64,000 bases of DNA from Gramella sp. AN32 (GTDB lineage: Bacteria; Bacteroidota; Bacteroidia; Flavobacteriales; Flavobacteriaceae): NCBI RefSeq assembly GCF_023718305.1, contig NZ_QEYO01000018.1, forward strand, positions 1-64,000, given 5' to 3'. The notes beneath the pieces were generated by a model, which worked only from the letters and a program-made list of their open reading frames with translations, was not told where the DNA came from and searched no databases. Below, one piece after another: positions 44,753-53,245 of the stretch. How positions within the stretch are numbered: the stretch's first letter is position 1; each line of letters begins with the position of its first letter. The position numbers and the translations under genes were made by a program.

Positions 44753-45529
44753 ATGATAAGATTAGATAATAAAGTTGCTATTGTAACAGGTGGTGGGAGC
44801 GGGATTGGTAGAGCAATTGCCGAAACCCTTTCAGAAGTTGGAGCGATTGTTTATATAATAGATGTACAGAAAGATAAGGGAAGGGAAACTGTAAATTCTT
44901 TCCGCGAACAGGGATTTAAAGCCAACTTTTTACACTGCGATGTTTCAAAACAAAATCAGGTTTCAGAAGTTGTAAATAAGATATTCACGAAAGAAGGTAA
45001 AATTGATATTCTGGTCAATAATGCTGGAGTTTCTCATATTGGTACAGCTGAAAATACTAGTGAAGAGGATTTTGATAAGATCTTCCAAATAAACATTAAA
45101 GGGGTTTATAATTGTTTACACAAGGTTATTCCTTGTATGAAGTTAACCGGAGGAGGAGTGATTGTAAATCTATCTTCGGTCGCAGCAATTGTAGGATTGC
45201 CAGATCGCTTCGCATATTCGATGAGTAAGGGAGCAGTTTCAACTATGACCTATTCTGTTGCTCGAGATTATATCAATGATAACATTAGATGTAATGGAAT
45301 TGCTCCCGGTAGGGTTCATACGCCATTTGTGGATGGATATCTAAAAAAGAACTATCCGGGGCAGGAAGAGGAAATGTTTGACAAGCTGGCAAAAACACAA
45401 CCCATCGGAAGAATGGGGTCGCCCAGAGAAATAGCAAAATTAGTCCAGTATTTATGCAGTGATGATGCCTCATTTATTACGGGAAGCATTTATCCAATAG
45501 ATGGAGGTTTCATTAGCCTAAATACATAA
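44753..45529 (+). CDS. Short-chain dehydrogenase/reductase (first of two)
   Basis: A 258-residue classical SDR. The cofactor motif TGGGSGIGRAI is at 12-22, NNAG near residue 89, and the catalytic Ser (LSSVAAIVG) and YSMSK are present; it ends with GSIYPIDGGF. Aspartate in IIDVQKD at the end of the second strand favours NAD(H). It lies between the lactonase gene and the broken FAH gene. Candidate roles are an aldose dehydrogenase making the lactone, oxidation of the 2-keto-3-deoxy acid, or fructuronate reduction to mannonate (some UxuB enzymes are SDRs). Confidence 0.92.
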   Translation: MIRLDNKVAIVTGGGSGIGRAIAETLSEVGAIVYIIDVQKDKGRETVNSFREQGFKANFLHCDVSKQNQVSEVVNKIFTKEGKIDILVNNAGVSHIGTAENTSEEDFDKIFQINIKGVYNCLHKVIPCMKLTGGGVIVNLSSVAAIVGLPDRFAYSMSKGAVSTMTYSVARDYINDNIRCNGIAPGRVHTPFVDGYLKKNYPGQEEEMFDKLAKTQPIGRMGSPREIAKLVQYLCSDDASFITGSIYPIDGGFISLNT

Positions 45530-45556
45530 TTCAGTCAATAATCTAAAAACTTAATT

Positions 45557-45850
45557 ATGAAATTAATAAGATTAGGAGAGCAGGGAAAAGAAAAGCCCGG
45601 AGGTATTAATTGAAGGGAATAGAATAGATTGCTCTTCTCCTGTGTAGCACGTCCAAATATGATCTTTAAACCTTCATTTGTTATTTACTATATTTCACAA
45701 TTTATGAAACTGGAAGCTGGAGATATTATAAACACAGGAACTCCTCCCGGAGTTGGACTTGGGATGAAGCCTCCAAGATATCTTTCAAAAAATGATGTTG
45801 TAGAATTAAACATTGATAATCTTGGAAGTCAGAAGCAACAATTTGTGTAA
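45557..45850 (+). pseudogene. Internally deleted FAH-family hydrolase (diketo-deoxy-acid hydrolase type)
   Basis: The 5' end encodes MKLIRLGEQGKEKPGGIN, followed by a stop and a frameshifted EGNRIDCSSP, the N-terminus of fumarylacetoacetate-hydrolase-family proteins. The 3' end encodes MIFKPSFVIYYISQFMKL, EAGDIINTGTPPGVGLGMKPP and VVELNIDNLGSQKQ, the C-terminus of the same family. Roughly 150-190 codons that carry the catalytic core are missing between them. The end signatures resemble 2,4-diketo-3-deoxy-L-fuconate hydrolase-type members. It is a recent-looking remnant inside an otherwise intact operon. Confidence 0.85.
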
Positions 45851-45932
45851 TATTTTTTGAATCTGGTCATTAAATTTCTTTACAAATAATTGAAATAGCA
45901 GAAATGTCTCGTTTCAGTTTAATGCTAATAAT

Positions 45933-46697
45933 ATGAAAACAAAAAAGAATGTTATCATTACTGGTGGGGCAAAGGGAGTTGGAGCGGCTTGTGCAAGGTT
46001 ATTTTTAAAGGAATCTTATAATGTTGTAATCCTTGATGTAGATCATTTTTCGGGTAAAAATCTGGAATCAGAATTAGGTGAAACTTGTTTTTTTATAGCC
46101 TGTGATGTTTCTGAAGAAAAAGAGGTTAAGGAGGCTTTCAAAAAAGCTATAGGTCATTTTGGAGAGATTTCAGTACTTATAAATAATGCAGGTATTCAGG
46201 TCTATGGTAATTTATTGGATACGTCTGAAGATGTTTGGGACCATGTAATGAATGTCAATTTAAAAAGCCATTATCTATGTGCTAAGGAATCTGTTTCTTC
46301 AATGTTAAAACTAGGAGGAGGAGTAATAATTAATGTTTCCAGTGTACAAGCCTTTATTTCTCAGCAAAACGTTGCGGCATATACGACTTCAAAATCTGCA
46401 TTGTTAGGACTTACCAGAAGTATAGCGGTAGATTATGGCCCGAATATTAGATGCGTGGCAATTTGCCCTGGAAGTATAGATACTCCAATGTTCCGGGATG
46501 CTATATCAAAATCTAAAGATCCAGAAAAAGTTTTTAGGGAATGTGAGCAAATGCACTTGATGGAACGTATAGCCAAGCCGGAGGAAGTTGCAGAACTAAT
46601 TGGGTTTGCAGCCAGCGATAAAGCTTCATTTATTACCGGACAGGCTCTAAGAATAGACGGAGGACTAGGTATCTCGATACCAGGAAGTAAGCAGTAA
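45933..46697 (+). CDS. Short-chain dehydrogenase/reductase (second of two)
   Basis: A 254-residue classical SDR with TGGAKGVGAACARLF at 10-24, INNAGIQVYG near residue 84, VSSVQAFIS with the catalytic Ser, YTTSKSAL with the Tyr-Lys pair, and the C-terminal GQALRIDGGLG. It is clearly different from the SDR at 44753, so the two probably act on different intermediates, such as the free sugar and the 2-keto-3-deoxy acid. LDVDHFSG after the second strand suggests NAD preference. It follows the FAH remnant in the sugar-acid operon. Confidence 0.92.
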   Translation: MKTKKNVIITGGAKGVGAACARLFLKESYNVVILDVDHFSGKNLESELGETCFFIACDVSEEKEVKEAFKKAIGHFGEISVLINNAGIQVYGNLLDTSEDVWDHVMNVNLKSHYLCAKESVSSMLKLGGGVIINVSSVQAFISQQNVAAYTTSKSALLGLTRSIAVDYGPNIRCVAICPGSIDTPMFRDAISKSKDPEKVFRECEQMHLMERIAKPEEVAELIGFAASDKASFITGQALRIDGGLGISIPGSKQ

Positions 46698-46758
46698 TGC
46701 CCTGATAGAATAAAAGGTATATTTTATCAGTTAATTAAACATTTTATAAACCATCTAA

Positions 46759-47796
46759 ATGATAAAGAATAATGATCTTGAAAATAGCTGTTCTGTTTCT
46801 GATGAATGGACTTATAAGGAAATGCAGGTTGTTTACTTAGAAAATAACTTTTTACGAATTGGGATTTTAGTAGGAAGGGGGAGTGACATTTTTGAATTTA
46901 GATATAAGCCCAAAGATATAGATCCGCTATTAAGGCTGCCAAAAGGGATTAGAAATCCTTTAAAAGAATATAGCCAGATGCAAAATCCTGCAGGGAAATT
47001 TGAAGAATATTATTATGGTGGTTGGCAAGAAGTTTTGCCTAATAGTCCTGTTTTTAATTATCGTGGAAAAATACTTGGGCAACATGGTGAGACTTCACTC
47101 AATCCATGGAAGTATTCAATTATAAAAGATACTAAAGAGGAGGTAGTCGTGAAGGTCTGGACAGAATTATTATGCATGCCATTATTATTAGAAAAAACAC
47201 TCTGTCTTAAGCAGAATGATACCAGATTATATATTTCTGAAAAACTTACCAATAAAGGGAAAACAACGCTGGATATTATGTGGGGCCATCATATTGCATT
47301 CGGACTACCTTTTATAAAAGAAGGTGTTACCATTGAAACGAATGCTAAAACCTTTATTGCAGAATCTTTAATGCCTTCTAACAGACGTTTCAAACCCGAC
47401 AAAAAATTCAAATGGCCAATTGGAGAAAATATAGATGGTGCTAAAGACGATGCGAGTTTGATTCCTGATGAAAATGGAGCTTCCTATAGTGAACTTTGTT
47501 ACCTGGAAGGTTATGAAAAGGACGCTTATTATACCATAAAGAATAAAGAAAAGAATTTATCATTCAATGTAAAATGGAATGGTAATATGTTTAAATGTCT
47601 TTGGATTTGGGAAGAACGCTATGCTGCTAAAGATTTTCCATGGTGGGGTGATTGCTATACTGTTGCCCTGGAACCATGGACCTCGTCGGGTACTAATAAT
47701 CCAGATAAAGCCATTGAGAATTCAGAATGGCTAAAAATTAAATCTGGAGAAACTATTGAAACTAATTTATGTGCAGGAATATTTGAAGATACTTAG
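46759..47796 (+). CDS. Aldose 1-epimerase-like (galactose mutarotase-fold) protein
   Basis: A 345-residue beta-sandwich protein of the aldose epimerase superfamily, close to the DUF4432-type members. It has VGRGSDIFEFRYKPKDIDPLLR near the start, WGHHIAFGLP with a candidate catalytic His, and DCYTVALEPWTSSG near the end with a candidate Glu. There is no signal peptide. It probably interconverts anomers of the sugar feeding the adjacent dehydrogenase. It is the last gene of the glycan locus. Confidence 0.75.
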   Translation: MIKNNDLENSCSVSDEWTYKEMQVVYLENNFLRIGILVGRGSDIFEFRYKPKDIDPLLRLPKGIRNPLKEYSQMQNPAGKFEEYYYGGWQEVLPNSPVFNYRGKILGQHGETSLNPWKYSIIKDTKEEVVVKVWTELLCMPLLLEKTLCLKQNDTRLYISEKLTNKGKTTLDIMWGHHIAFGLPFIKEGVTIETNAKTFIAESLMPSNRRFKPDKKFKWPIGENIDGAKDDASLIPDENGASYSELCYLEGYEKDAYYTIKNKEKNLSFNVKWNGNMFKCLWIWEERYAAKDFPWWGDCYTVALEPWTSSGTNNPDKAIENSEWLKIKSGETIETNLCAGIFEDT

Positions 47797-48585
47797 ATAT
47801 ATCCCGGGAAAAAGAAAGAAAACAACTCCTTTTTCTTATGCTTTAGGACAATTCCCAATAATAGAAAAATCAAGGCTCTCAAAAATTTGTAAGCTTTTTA
47901 TTCACTTTAGTAAAGAATAAGATCAGAATTGTATGATTTTCAATACTAAATTTTATCTACTCTTATATTCTATTTTATTAAAAAGGATTAAGCAGTTCTA
48001 TTTATAATAATTTTAAATGAGCATTAAATTTTGACCTGCAATAAGCACTCGGAACATTTTCGCTTACCCCGTTGATCTCGAGAAAGAGCTTCACTACAAA
48101 AATCTTGAACCTAACTCCAAAGCTTGCGGTTTCCATTTCACTTGCCCGCTCATTCCCGAGAAAATTCGGGAAACGACCAAACTCCATTTCAATCTCCATC
48201 TTTGAAGTTCAGTCCGCTTTAAACTCAACGGAAAAGAAAAATCCCTTTTCATTATCCGGTCAGCCCATTTCCCTGCATTTCGCGAAAAGCTACATTCGGG
48301 GAAAAGAGCTTATTTACATTGGTCTTGGACACAACCCCCAATTTAGGGAAGGAACACTTTATTCCTGAGCCAAAATTGTGAATTAAGTCCGCCAAATCGG
48401 AATTCCATTTAATTATTTGATGCCGCTTCCTATGTTTTTGTATTTCACAAAAGCCTTTAGAATATACTTCCGCACCCTCACTGTCCCTCCCATTTTTTGA
48501 AAGCAAAATACCAACATTTGGAAGTTGAACGGACTGCATAAGCCAGTCGTTCCTCCTTTTTATAAGTCCTTATCAATTCCAAATA
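47797..48585. other. Long region without a convincing gene between glycan locus and conjugation genes
   Basis: About 790 bases. Short ORFs occur on both strands (48002-48199 and 48252-48539 minus, 48072-48368 plus), overlap each other and match nothing recognised. A hairpin TTCCCGA/TCGGGAA lies at 48153-48172, and a weak hairpin at 47808-47835 may terminate the glycan operon. The region coincides with the switch from cargo to conjugation backbone, so it may hold a decayed gene, a structured RNA or an old junction. Confidence 0.4.
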
Positions 48586-48825
48586 TTGAAAAATGTATCA
48601 GCAACAAAAAAAGGTAACAGCGAGGGCGCTATAGGAAGTAAATCTAAAATGAAACTTATGAAATCTTACAAAAACATAAAAAAGGAAGTGACACCAAAAA
48701 AAACAAAAAAGGAAAACGCTCAAGATATAATAAGTAAATCATTTCAAAAAAATATCAAAGTAAACTATCTGAAAGGTTCAGGTAGCATTTTAATTAATCC
48801 TGTCTGCCGAAAGGTAGATCTTTAA
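48586..48825 (+). CDS. Small lysine-rich hypothetical protein upstream of ssb
   Basis: A 79-residue very basic protein (MKNVSATKKGNSEG, then KKEVTPKKTKKENAQDIISKSF) with no membrane segment or known motif. It ends 11 bases before the SSB start and points the same way. It could be a nucleic-acid-binding accessory of the element or the tail of a degraded gene. The last codons overlap a CTGTCTGCCG-type palindromic repeat at 48799-48820. Coding status is uncertain. Confidence 0.35.
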   Translation: MKNVSATKKGNSEGAIGSKSKMKLMKSYKNIKKEVTPKKTKKENAQDIISKSFQKNIKVNYLKGSGSILINPVCRKVDL

Positions 48826-48836
48826 ATCTTTAAGTT

Positions 48837-49193
48837 ATGAGTACTTTAAAAAATCACGTACAGTTAATTGGAAACGTTGGCCAGGAGCCAAGTATTACCA
48901 ACCTTGAAAGCGGTAAAAAAGTAGCCCGTTTTTCACTTGCCACCAACGAGTATTACAAAAACGAAAAAGGCGAGAAAGTGCAAAATACCGAATGGCACAC
49001 CATAGTGACCTGGGGCAAAACTGCCGAAATTATCGAGCAATACGCTGGAAAAGGTAAAGAAATCGGAGTAAGCGGAAAACTCAAATCCCGAAGCTACGAG
49101 GATAAGGATGGCGTAAAACGCTATGTAACCGAAGTGGAAGCCAACGAAATTCTATTGCTGGGTAGTGGGAATGCTAACAACAATACCCATTAG
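48837..49193 (+). CDS. ssb: Single-stranded DNA-binding protein without acidic tail
   Basis: A 118-residue OB-fold SSB: LKNHVQLIGNVGQEP, VARFSLATNE, EWHTIVTWGKTAEI, KGKEIGVSGKLKSRSYEDKDG. It ends in GNANNNTH and lacks the acidic DDDIPF-type tip by which cellular SSBs recruit partner proteins. This is typical of a plasmid- or element-borne SSB that protects transferred single strands. It opens the conjugation backbone and is followed by a strong terminator. Confidence 0.93.
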   Translation: MSTLKNHVQLIGNVGQEPSITNLESGKKVARFSLATNEYYKNEKGEKVQNTEWHTIVTWGKTAEIIEQYAGKGKEIGVSGKLKSRSYEDKDGVKRYVTEVEANEILLLGSGNANNNTH

Positions 49194-49205
49194 CAGTTAA
49201 ATAAA

Positions 49206-49245
49206 AGAGGGCGGATACTTGCTTAGGGTAGCGCCCTCTTTTTTC
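49206..49245 (+). terminator. Terminator after ssb
   Basis: AGAGGGCG and CGCCCTCT pair perfectly around an 18-base loop and are followed by a run of five or more T. It lies 12 bases past the ssb stop. Confidence 0.85.
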
Positions 49246-49271
49246 ATTTCAACCCTTTAAAACAGATTAAA

Positions 49272-49721
49272 ATGAAAACGAAAGTTAATGAAATATCGAT
49301 AAAATATCAGGGAAATTTTAAAATCTCACAGGCGCCAAAAATAACTTCTTCCGTGAGTGCGGCAGAGCTATTATTTGTTACATGGAATAAAGACCAGATC
49401 GGACTGCAGGAATGTTTTAAAATCATGCTATTGAACAATGCCAATAGAGTGAAGGGCATTTTTGAAGTTTCTACCGGTGGGATTACCGGCACCCTTGTAG
49501 ATCTGCGCATCCTGTTTGCGGTAGTATTAAAGTCATTAGCGGTGAATTTGATAATTTCCCATAATCACCCTTCCGGAACTTTGAAACCCAGCGAGGCAGA
49601 TAAACGCCTGACCGAAAAAATTAAAAAGGCAGGGGAACTTTTAGACATTAAAATCCTTGATCATTTAATCCTGACCCCCGATGGTGATTATTTTAGTTTT
49701 GCAGATGAAGGCATACTTTAA
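49272..49721 (+). CDS. radC: RadC-like JAB-domain protein
   Basis: A 149-residue protein of the RadC/JAB metalloprotease-fold family. It contains the metal motif SHNHPSGTLKPSEAD near residues 96-110 (His-x-His and the downstream Asp) and the substrate-side segment VSTGGITGT. It lacks the N-terminal helix-hairpin-helix region of longer RadC proteins, as do many mobile-element versions. Function is unsettled despite the DNA-repair name. It is flanked by terminators on both sides, so it is monocistronic. Confidence 0.9.
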   Translation: MKTKVNEISIKYQGNFKISQAPKITSSVSAAELLFVTWNKDQIGLQECFKIMLLNNANRVKGIFEVSTGGITGTLVDLRILFAVVLKSLAVNLIISHNHPSGTLKPSEADKRLTEKIKKAGELLDIKILDHLILTPDGDYFSFADEGIL

Positions 49722-49756
49722 ATGCTATTATATGAAATTACAAAAATTAGCTAAAG

Positions 49757-49788
49757 AACATCTCTGAAATTCCGGGGATGTTTTTTTA
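49757..49788 (+). terminator. Terminator after radC
   Basis: AACATC pairs with GATGTT and is followed by a run of seven T, 36 bases past the radC stop. The loop contains further partial pairing. Confidence 0.65.
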
Positions 49789-49973
49789 TGCTTTGAAAAG
49801 TGAAATTCGTAAAAAATCCTTATATTTAAAAAGCTGATCTTCAGCATTTATTTTTACGTATAGTGAGCCTATTATTTTGACTTTCGCTGCTCCCTATACC
49901 CATCAATTTATTTTACAAGGAATCTTGAATTCTAAGAAAAAAGCAATTGGCTATTAGCCAGATTGTATAATTT

Positions 49974-50034
49974 TTTTGTCCGCCTGGCAGGACAAAAAGG
50001 AATAGCAAGAGGGTAACGGGCAAAGCCACGTTAC
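49974..50034. other. Candidate origin of transfer (oriT) with two hairpins
   Basis: Two perfect or nearly perfect hairpins lie close together upstream of the mobilization genes: TTTTGTCC/GGACAAAA at 49974-49997, and GTAACG-GGC/GCC-A-CGTTAC at 50013-50034. They fall within the 449-base gene-free stretch (49722-50170) just before the BfmA and relaxase genes, where mobile elements usually carry oriT. The nick site cannot be pointed to from sequence. Confidence 0.4.
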
Positions 50035-50114
50035 ACATTCGACATGAATTTTAAATAACTGAATATCAGATATTTAAAAAGAGCATTATTTAATTTTTAG
50101 GTATTCGGAAGTCA

Positions 50115-50170
50115 TTTTTTACTAAAAACCTTCCGCAGCCCCCGAAAAATGGTCAGTTTTTTACTAAAAA
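50115..50170 (+). repeat. Direct repeats at the mobilization operon start
   Basis: TTTTTTACTAAAAA occurs at 50115-50128 and again at 50157-50170, the second copy ending immediately before the BfmA start codon. An inverted pair CGGAAG/CTTCCG (50106-50111 and 50130-50135) brackets the first copy. The arrangement suggests binding sites for a mobilization or autoregulatory protein. Confidence 0.5.
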
Positions 50171-50590
50171 ATGGATAGAGAGTATAAAAAAGAGCAATTT
50201 GAGACTTTAAAAATCAAGTCTTCCGTAGCTAAAAAATTTAGACGGTTTAGTCGTGCTATTTCAAAATCCCAGTCAGTCAGCTTGCTTTTGATGATTGAGT
50301 TTTTTGAAGAGCATGGTATTTCCCCGGCGGAATCTATGGGTCCCAAAATGCAAACCCTGGAGCACCTGATCAAAAAAAGGATCAATGGGGTCATTGCTAT
50401 TTTAAAGGATATTGAGAAGGGCCAAACCAAACCTACCGTAGCCATGCTGCAATCCTTATTTGAGGAGACTGCACCTAAAAAACAACCCCTGATCTTAGAG
50501 AGAAAATTTGTGGAGAAAAAAAAGGAAGTACGCCTGCCTGCCGGCGAGGCAGGCTTTCAAGAAAAACGAAACCCCAATAACGAACTATAA
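50171..50590 (+). CDS. BfmA/BtgA-family mobilization protein
   Basis: A 139-residue protein of the BfmA/BtgA type. It has the conserved start with KIKSSVAKKFRRFSRAISKSQS, a ribbon-helix-helix-like region, and FFEEHGISPAES, followed by a helical tail. Such proteins bind oriT and assist the relaxase encoded next (11-base gap). Near the C-terminus RLPAGEAGFQ is encoded by a palindromic CCTGCC-type repeat that appears inserted in frame, so the last 20 residues are probably not functional. Confidence 0.8.
   Translation: MDREYKKEQFETLKIKSSVAKKFRRFSRAISKSQSVSLLLMIEFFEEHGISPAESMGPKMQTLEHLIKKRINGVIAILKDIEKGQTKPTVAMLQSLFEETAPKKQPLILERKFVEKKKEVRLPAGEAGFQEKRNPNNEL
50531..50553. repeat. CCTGCC/GGCAGG palindromic repeat inside the mobilization gene
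   Basis: GCCTGCC and GGCAGGC form a perfect 7-bp inverted repeat around a 9-base centre. Related copies occur at 50709-50733 (imperfect, inside the relaxase gene), 62088-62107, 63070-63085 and perhaps 48799-48820. They were noticed only in the conjugation half of the window. They resemble small REP-like palindromes. Confidence 0.6.
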
Positions 50591-50601
50591 AATTTTGATC
50601 C

Positions 50602-51654
50602 ATGTATATCACCATCACATCACAGAAATTGGGCGGGAATTACTCCCAGGGTTCAGCGGACTTTGTGGACTACCTGGAAAAGGAAAACCAGGGATTGGAT
50701 CCAGAGGACCTGTCTGCCGGCAAGGTAGGTAGGGAATACTTTTTTAATCAATATGGAAACCAGATTTCAGCTGAGGAAGTGAGCCGGGAAATTGACGCCA
50801 ATACCGCTAAACTGGAAAAGACCGAACCCAGGTTTTATTCCATAACAGTGAGCCCTTCAAAATACGAATTGAATAGACTACAGGACAGCAGCAAAGATCT
50901 GAAAAAATACACCCGGGAATTGATGAAGGATTATGTGGCATCTTTTAACCGGGAGATCAATGGCAGACCGGTCAACATAGATGACATAAAATACTTTGCA
51001 AAAATCGAGCATCAACGAAGCTTTAAAGGAACAGATAAACAAGTCCGGGAAAACCAGCCTTTTGCCTCTACAATAATTCAACTAAAAAGCGATATACAAA
51101 AAGTGGGGCGTGGTGAACTCCCTGGTAATATCACAAAGATGGAACGTGAAATTCATAAACTTGAAAAGGCAGCCCCACATCAGCAGGATGGAAAACGGAT
51201 CGTTCAGGGAATGCCCAAGCAGGGAAACCAAAGCCATATTCATATTATCGTGAGCCGCAAGGACGCTTCCAACAGGTTCAGCTTATCCCCCGGTAGCAAA
51301 TACAAAGCTTCCCAGGTAGAATTAAATGGAAAAACAGTCAAACGAGGTTTTGACCGTGACAAATTTTTCGGAAAAGCTGAAAAGACATTTGACAAAAGCT
51401 TTGGATATCAACGGAATTTTGTAGAAACCTATACCGCCAGGAAAGAGTTCATTAAAAACCCCAAAAACTATTTTTCCGCTTTAATGAAGCTGCCCACCAA
51501 TGAGAAAGCGGTTGCTATGAAAATGCTAAAAGAATCCGGGATGCCCCTGATGCCCAGTATTCCTACCAATAAGGCCCAGTTGGCATTAAAGGTATTCAAC
51601 CGATTGAGGCGCGGTGTGGATATAGCGATCAAATCCAGTTCTATCGGAATTTAA
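50602..51654 (+). CDS. MobB-type relaxase (DUF5712-like mobilization protein)
   Basis: A 350-residue protein of the Bacteroidetes relaxase-like family that follows BfmA. An N-terminal strand block (MYITITSQKLGGNYSQGS), RFYSITVSPSKYEL and a charged helical middle region precede the metal-binding three-His-type motif QSHIHIIVSRKD, with His212 and His214. Relaxases nick oriT, stay attached to the 5' end and lead the strand into the recipient cell. A candidate catalytic Tyr lies in the N-terminal part, but it cannot be identified with confidence. It is followed 11 bases later by the coupling-protein gene. Confidence 0.8.
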   Translation: MYITITSQKLGGNYSQGSADFVDYLEKENQGLDPEDLSAGKVGREYFFNQYGNQISAEEVSREIDANTAKLEKTEPRFYSITVSPSKYELNRLQDSSKDLKKYTRELMKDYVASFNREINGRPVNIDDIKYFAKIEHQRSFKGTDKQVRENQPFASTIIQLKSDIQKVGRGELPGNITKMEREIHKLEKAAPHQQDGKRIVQGMPKQGNQSHIHIIVSRKDASNRFSLSPGSKYKASQVELNGKTVKRGFDRDKFFGKAEKTFDKSFGYQRNFVETYTARKEFIKNPKNYFSALMKLPTNEKAVAMKMLKESGMPLMPSIPTNKAQLALKVFNRLRRGVDIAIKSSSIGI

Positions 51655-51664
51655 ATGAAAAGTT

Positions 51665-53245
51665 ATGGAGTCATTCAGTGTAATAAACATCATATCAATG
51701 ATCGCTTTGGGGAGTTTGCTTTTCTACGGGCTATACCGGGTTTCCAGATTTGCCTTTTTTATCAATACGATACTGCTATTGGGATTCATCGGTTATTTCT
51801 TTTATCCACACCAGATAATTGAAAGCCTATTGTATGTTGGTTGTCCTTTGTTGTTGATCAATACGGTTTTTTATGTTTTTCTCCATTCTACTTATATAGA
51901 AGATAAGGTTGCTAAGAAGTATCAGGTCAATTTTAAAACGAGGAGCAAAGATTTTAAAGTTGCAAATATAAAACGCGGGGCCTCCATTATTGGCTCTGCC
52001 GGGAGTGGCAAAACGGAAAGCGTGGTCTATGGTTTCCTAAAGCATTTTCAGAAATACAATTTTTGTGGGGTGATCCACGATTATAAAGATTTTGAAATTA
52101 CGGAAATGGCCTATCCGCTTTTTAAGAATTCGGATATTCCTTTTAAAGTGATTTCTTTTGATAAAATCATCCATCGGGTCAATCCCATTGCCCCACGATA
52201 TCTGGAAAATGAAGAAAGCGTCAATGAAATTTCCAGGGTGCTGATTGAAAATCTGTTGGAACAAAAGGAATCGGGCACGAGCGGAACAACGAAATTTTTT
52301 AATGATGCTGCGGAAGGATTGATAGGGGGGATGATCTGGAAATTGAAAACTTCCTACCCCGAATACTGCACCTTACCCCATTTAATAGCTATATATCAAT
52401 TCCTGGACACAGACAGCCTTATAAACTTTTTGGATTCAAACAGGACTTCCAGAGCGATGGCAGATGCTTTTATTAGCGGTAAAGATTCCGATAGGCAAAC
52501 CGCAGGGGTAAAAAGTACCCTGGCCAACGCCTTAAAACGCATCAGTACCCAAAACATCTTTATGGCCCTATCTGCAGATGAAGTACCACTGAATATTAAT
52601 AGTCCTGAGAATCCGGTGGTAATTTCGGTAGTGAACAATCCAAAATTTGAAGCTTCTTATTCCCCGGTGATCGCTGCCATTATCCATACAATAACCAAGC
52701 AAATGAGTTTGCGAAATTCTAATCCCTCTTTTCTAATGATGGAAGAAGCACCAACCATACGCTTACTGAATATGCACCGCATTCCGGCTACTTTAAGAAG
52801 TTATGATATTGCCACGGTGTATGTGATGCAGGACAAGATCCAGAACGATATGATGTATGGAGATAAAGCTAGTAAGGCGATATTGAGCAATCTGTCCTAT
52901 CAGTTCTTCGGAAAGGTAAACGATCCTGATACCGCCAAATATTACGAACGCTTTTTCGAGATCGTCAAAAATCCCACAACGAGCATTAGCAGAGGCCATA
53001 ACCTGGATTTCGATACCCGGATAACAACCGGGGAAAAGGAGATGCCAAAAATTAGGGCCGATGTGTTTTTCAGGTTGAAGCAAGGCGAATTTATTACCTA
53101 TGCCGATGGGAAGGACAAGAAGGTACAGTTTAAATTGTCTAAAATTCGGAGACAATTTCCTGAAATAACAAAGGAATATTTAAGTAAGGATTTGCAGTCT
53201 AATTTTGAGCGCATATATGATGAGGCCCGGTCTATATTTAAATGA
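51665..53245 (+). CDS. Type IV coupling protein (TraG/TraD/VirD4-like ATPase)
   Basis: A 526-residue inner-membrane ATPase. Two to three membrane segments lie in residues 7-75, then the Walker A motif GSAGSGKTES at 110-119, the Walker B region SFLMMEEAPT near 360, and QFFGKVNDPDTAKYYERFF in the C-terminal half. It matches the compact coupling proteins of Bacteroidetes mobilization modules, which deliver the relaxase-DNA complex to the type IV secretion channel. It ends the mob operon. Confidence 0.88.
   Translation: MESFSVINIISMIALGSLLFYGLYRVSRFAFFINTILLLGFIGYFFYPHQIIESLLYVGCPLLLINTVFYVFLHSTYIEDKVAKKYQVNFKTRSKDFKVANIKRGASIIGSAGSGKTESVVYGFLKHFQKYNFCGVIHDYKDFEITEMAYPLFKNSDIPFKVISFDKIIHRVNPIAPRYLENEESVNEISRVLIENLLEQKESGTSGTTKFFNDAAEGLIGGMIWKLKTSYPEYCTLPHLIAIYQFLDTDSLINFLDSNRTSRAMADAFISGKDSDRQTAGVKSTLANALKRISTQNIFMALSADEVPLNINSPENPVVISVVNNPKFEASYSPVIAAIIHTITKQMSLRNSNPSFLMMEEAPTIRLLNMHRIPATLRSYDIATVYVMQDKIQNDMMYGDKASKAILSNLSYQFFGKVNDPDTAKYYERFFEIVKNPTTSISRGHNLDFDTRITTGEKEMPKIRADVFFRLKQGEFITYADGKDKKVQFKLSKIRRQFPEITKEYLSKDLQSNFERIYDEARSIFK

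Noticed and set aside
48002..48539. Three overlapping short open frames on both strands (65, 98 and 95 residues)
   Set aside because: They conflict with each other and have no domain, signal or start context. The region is recorded as gene-free and unexplained.
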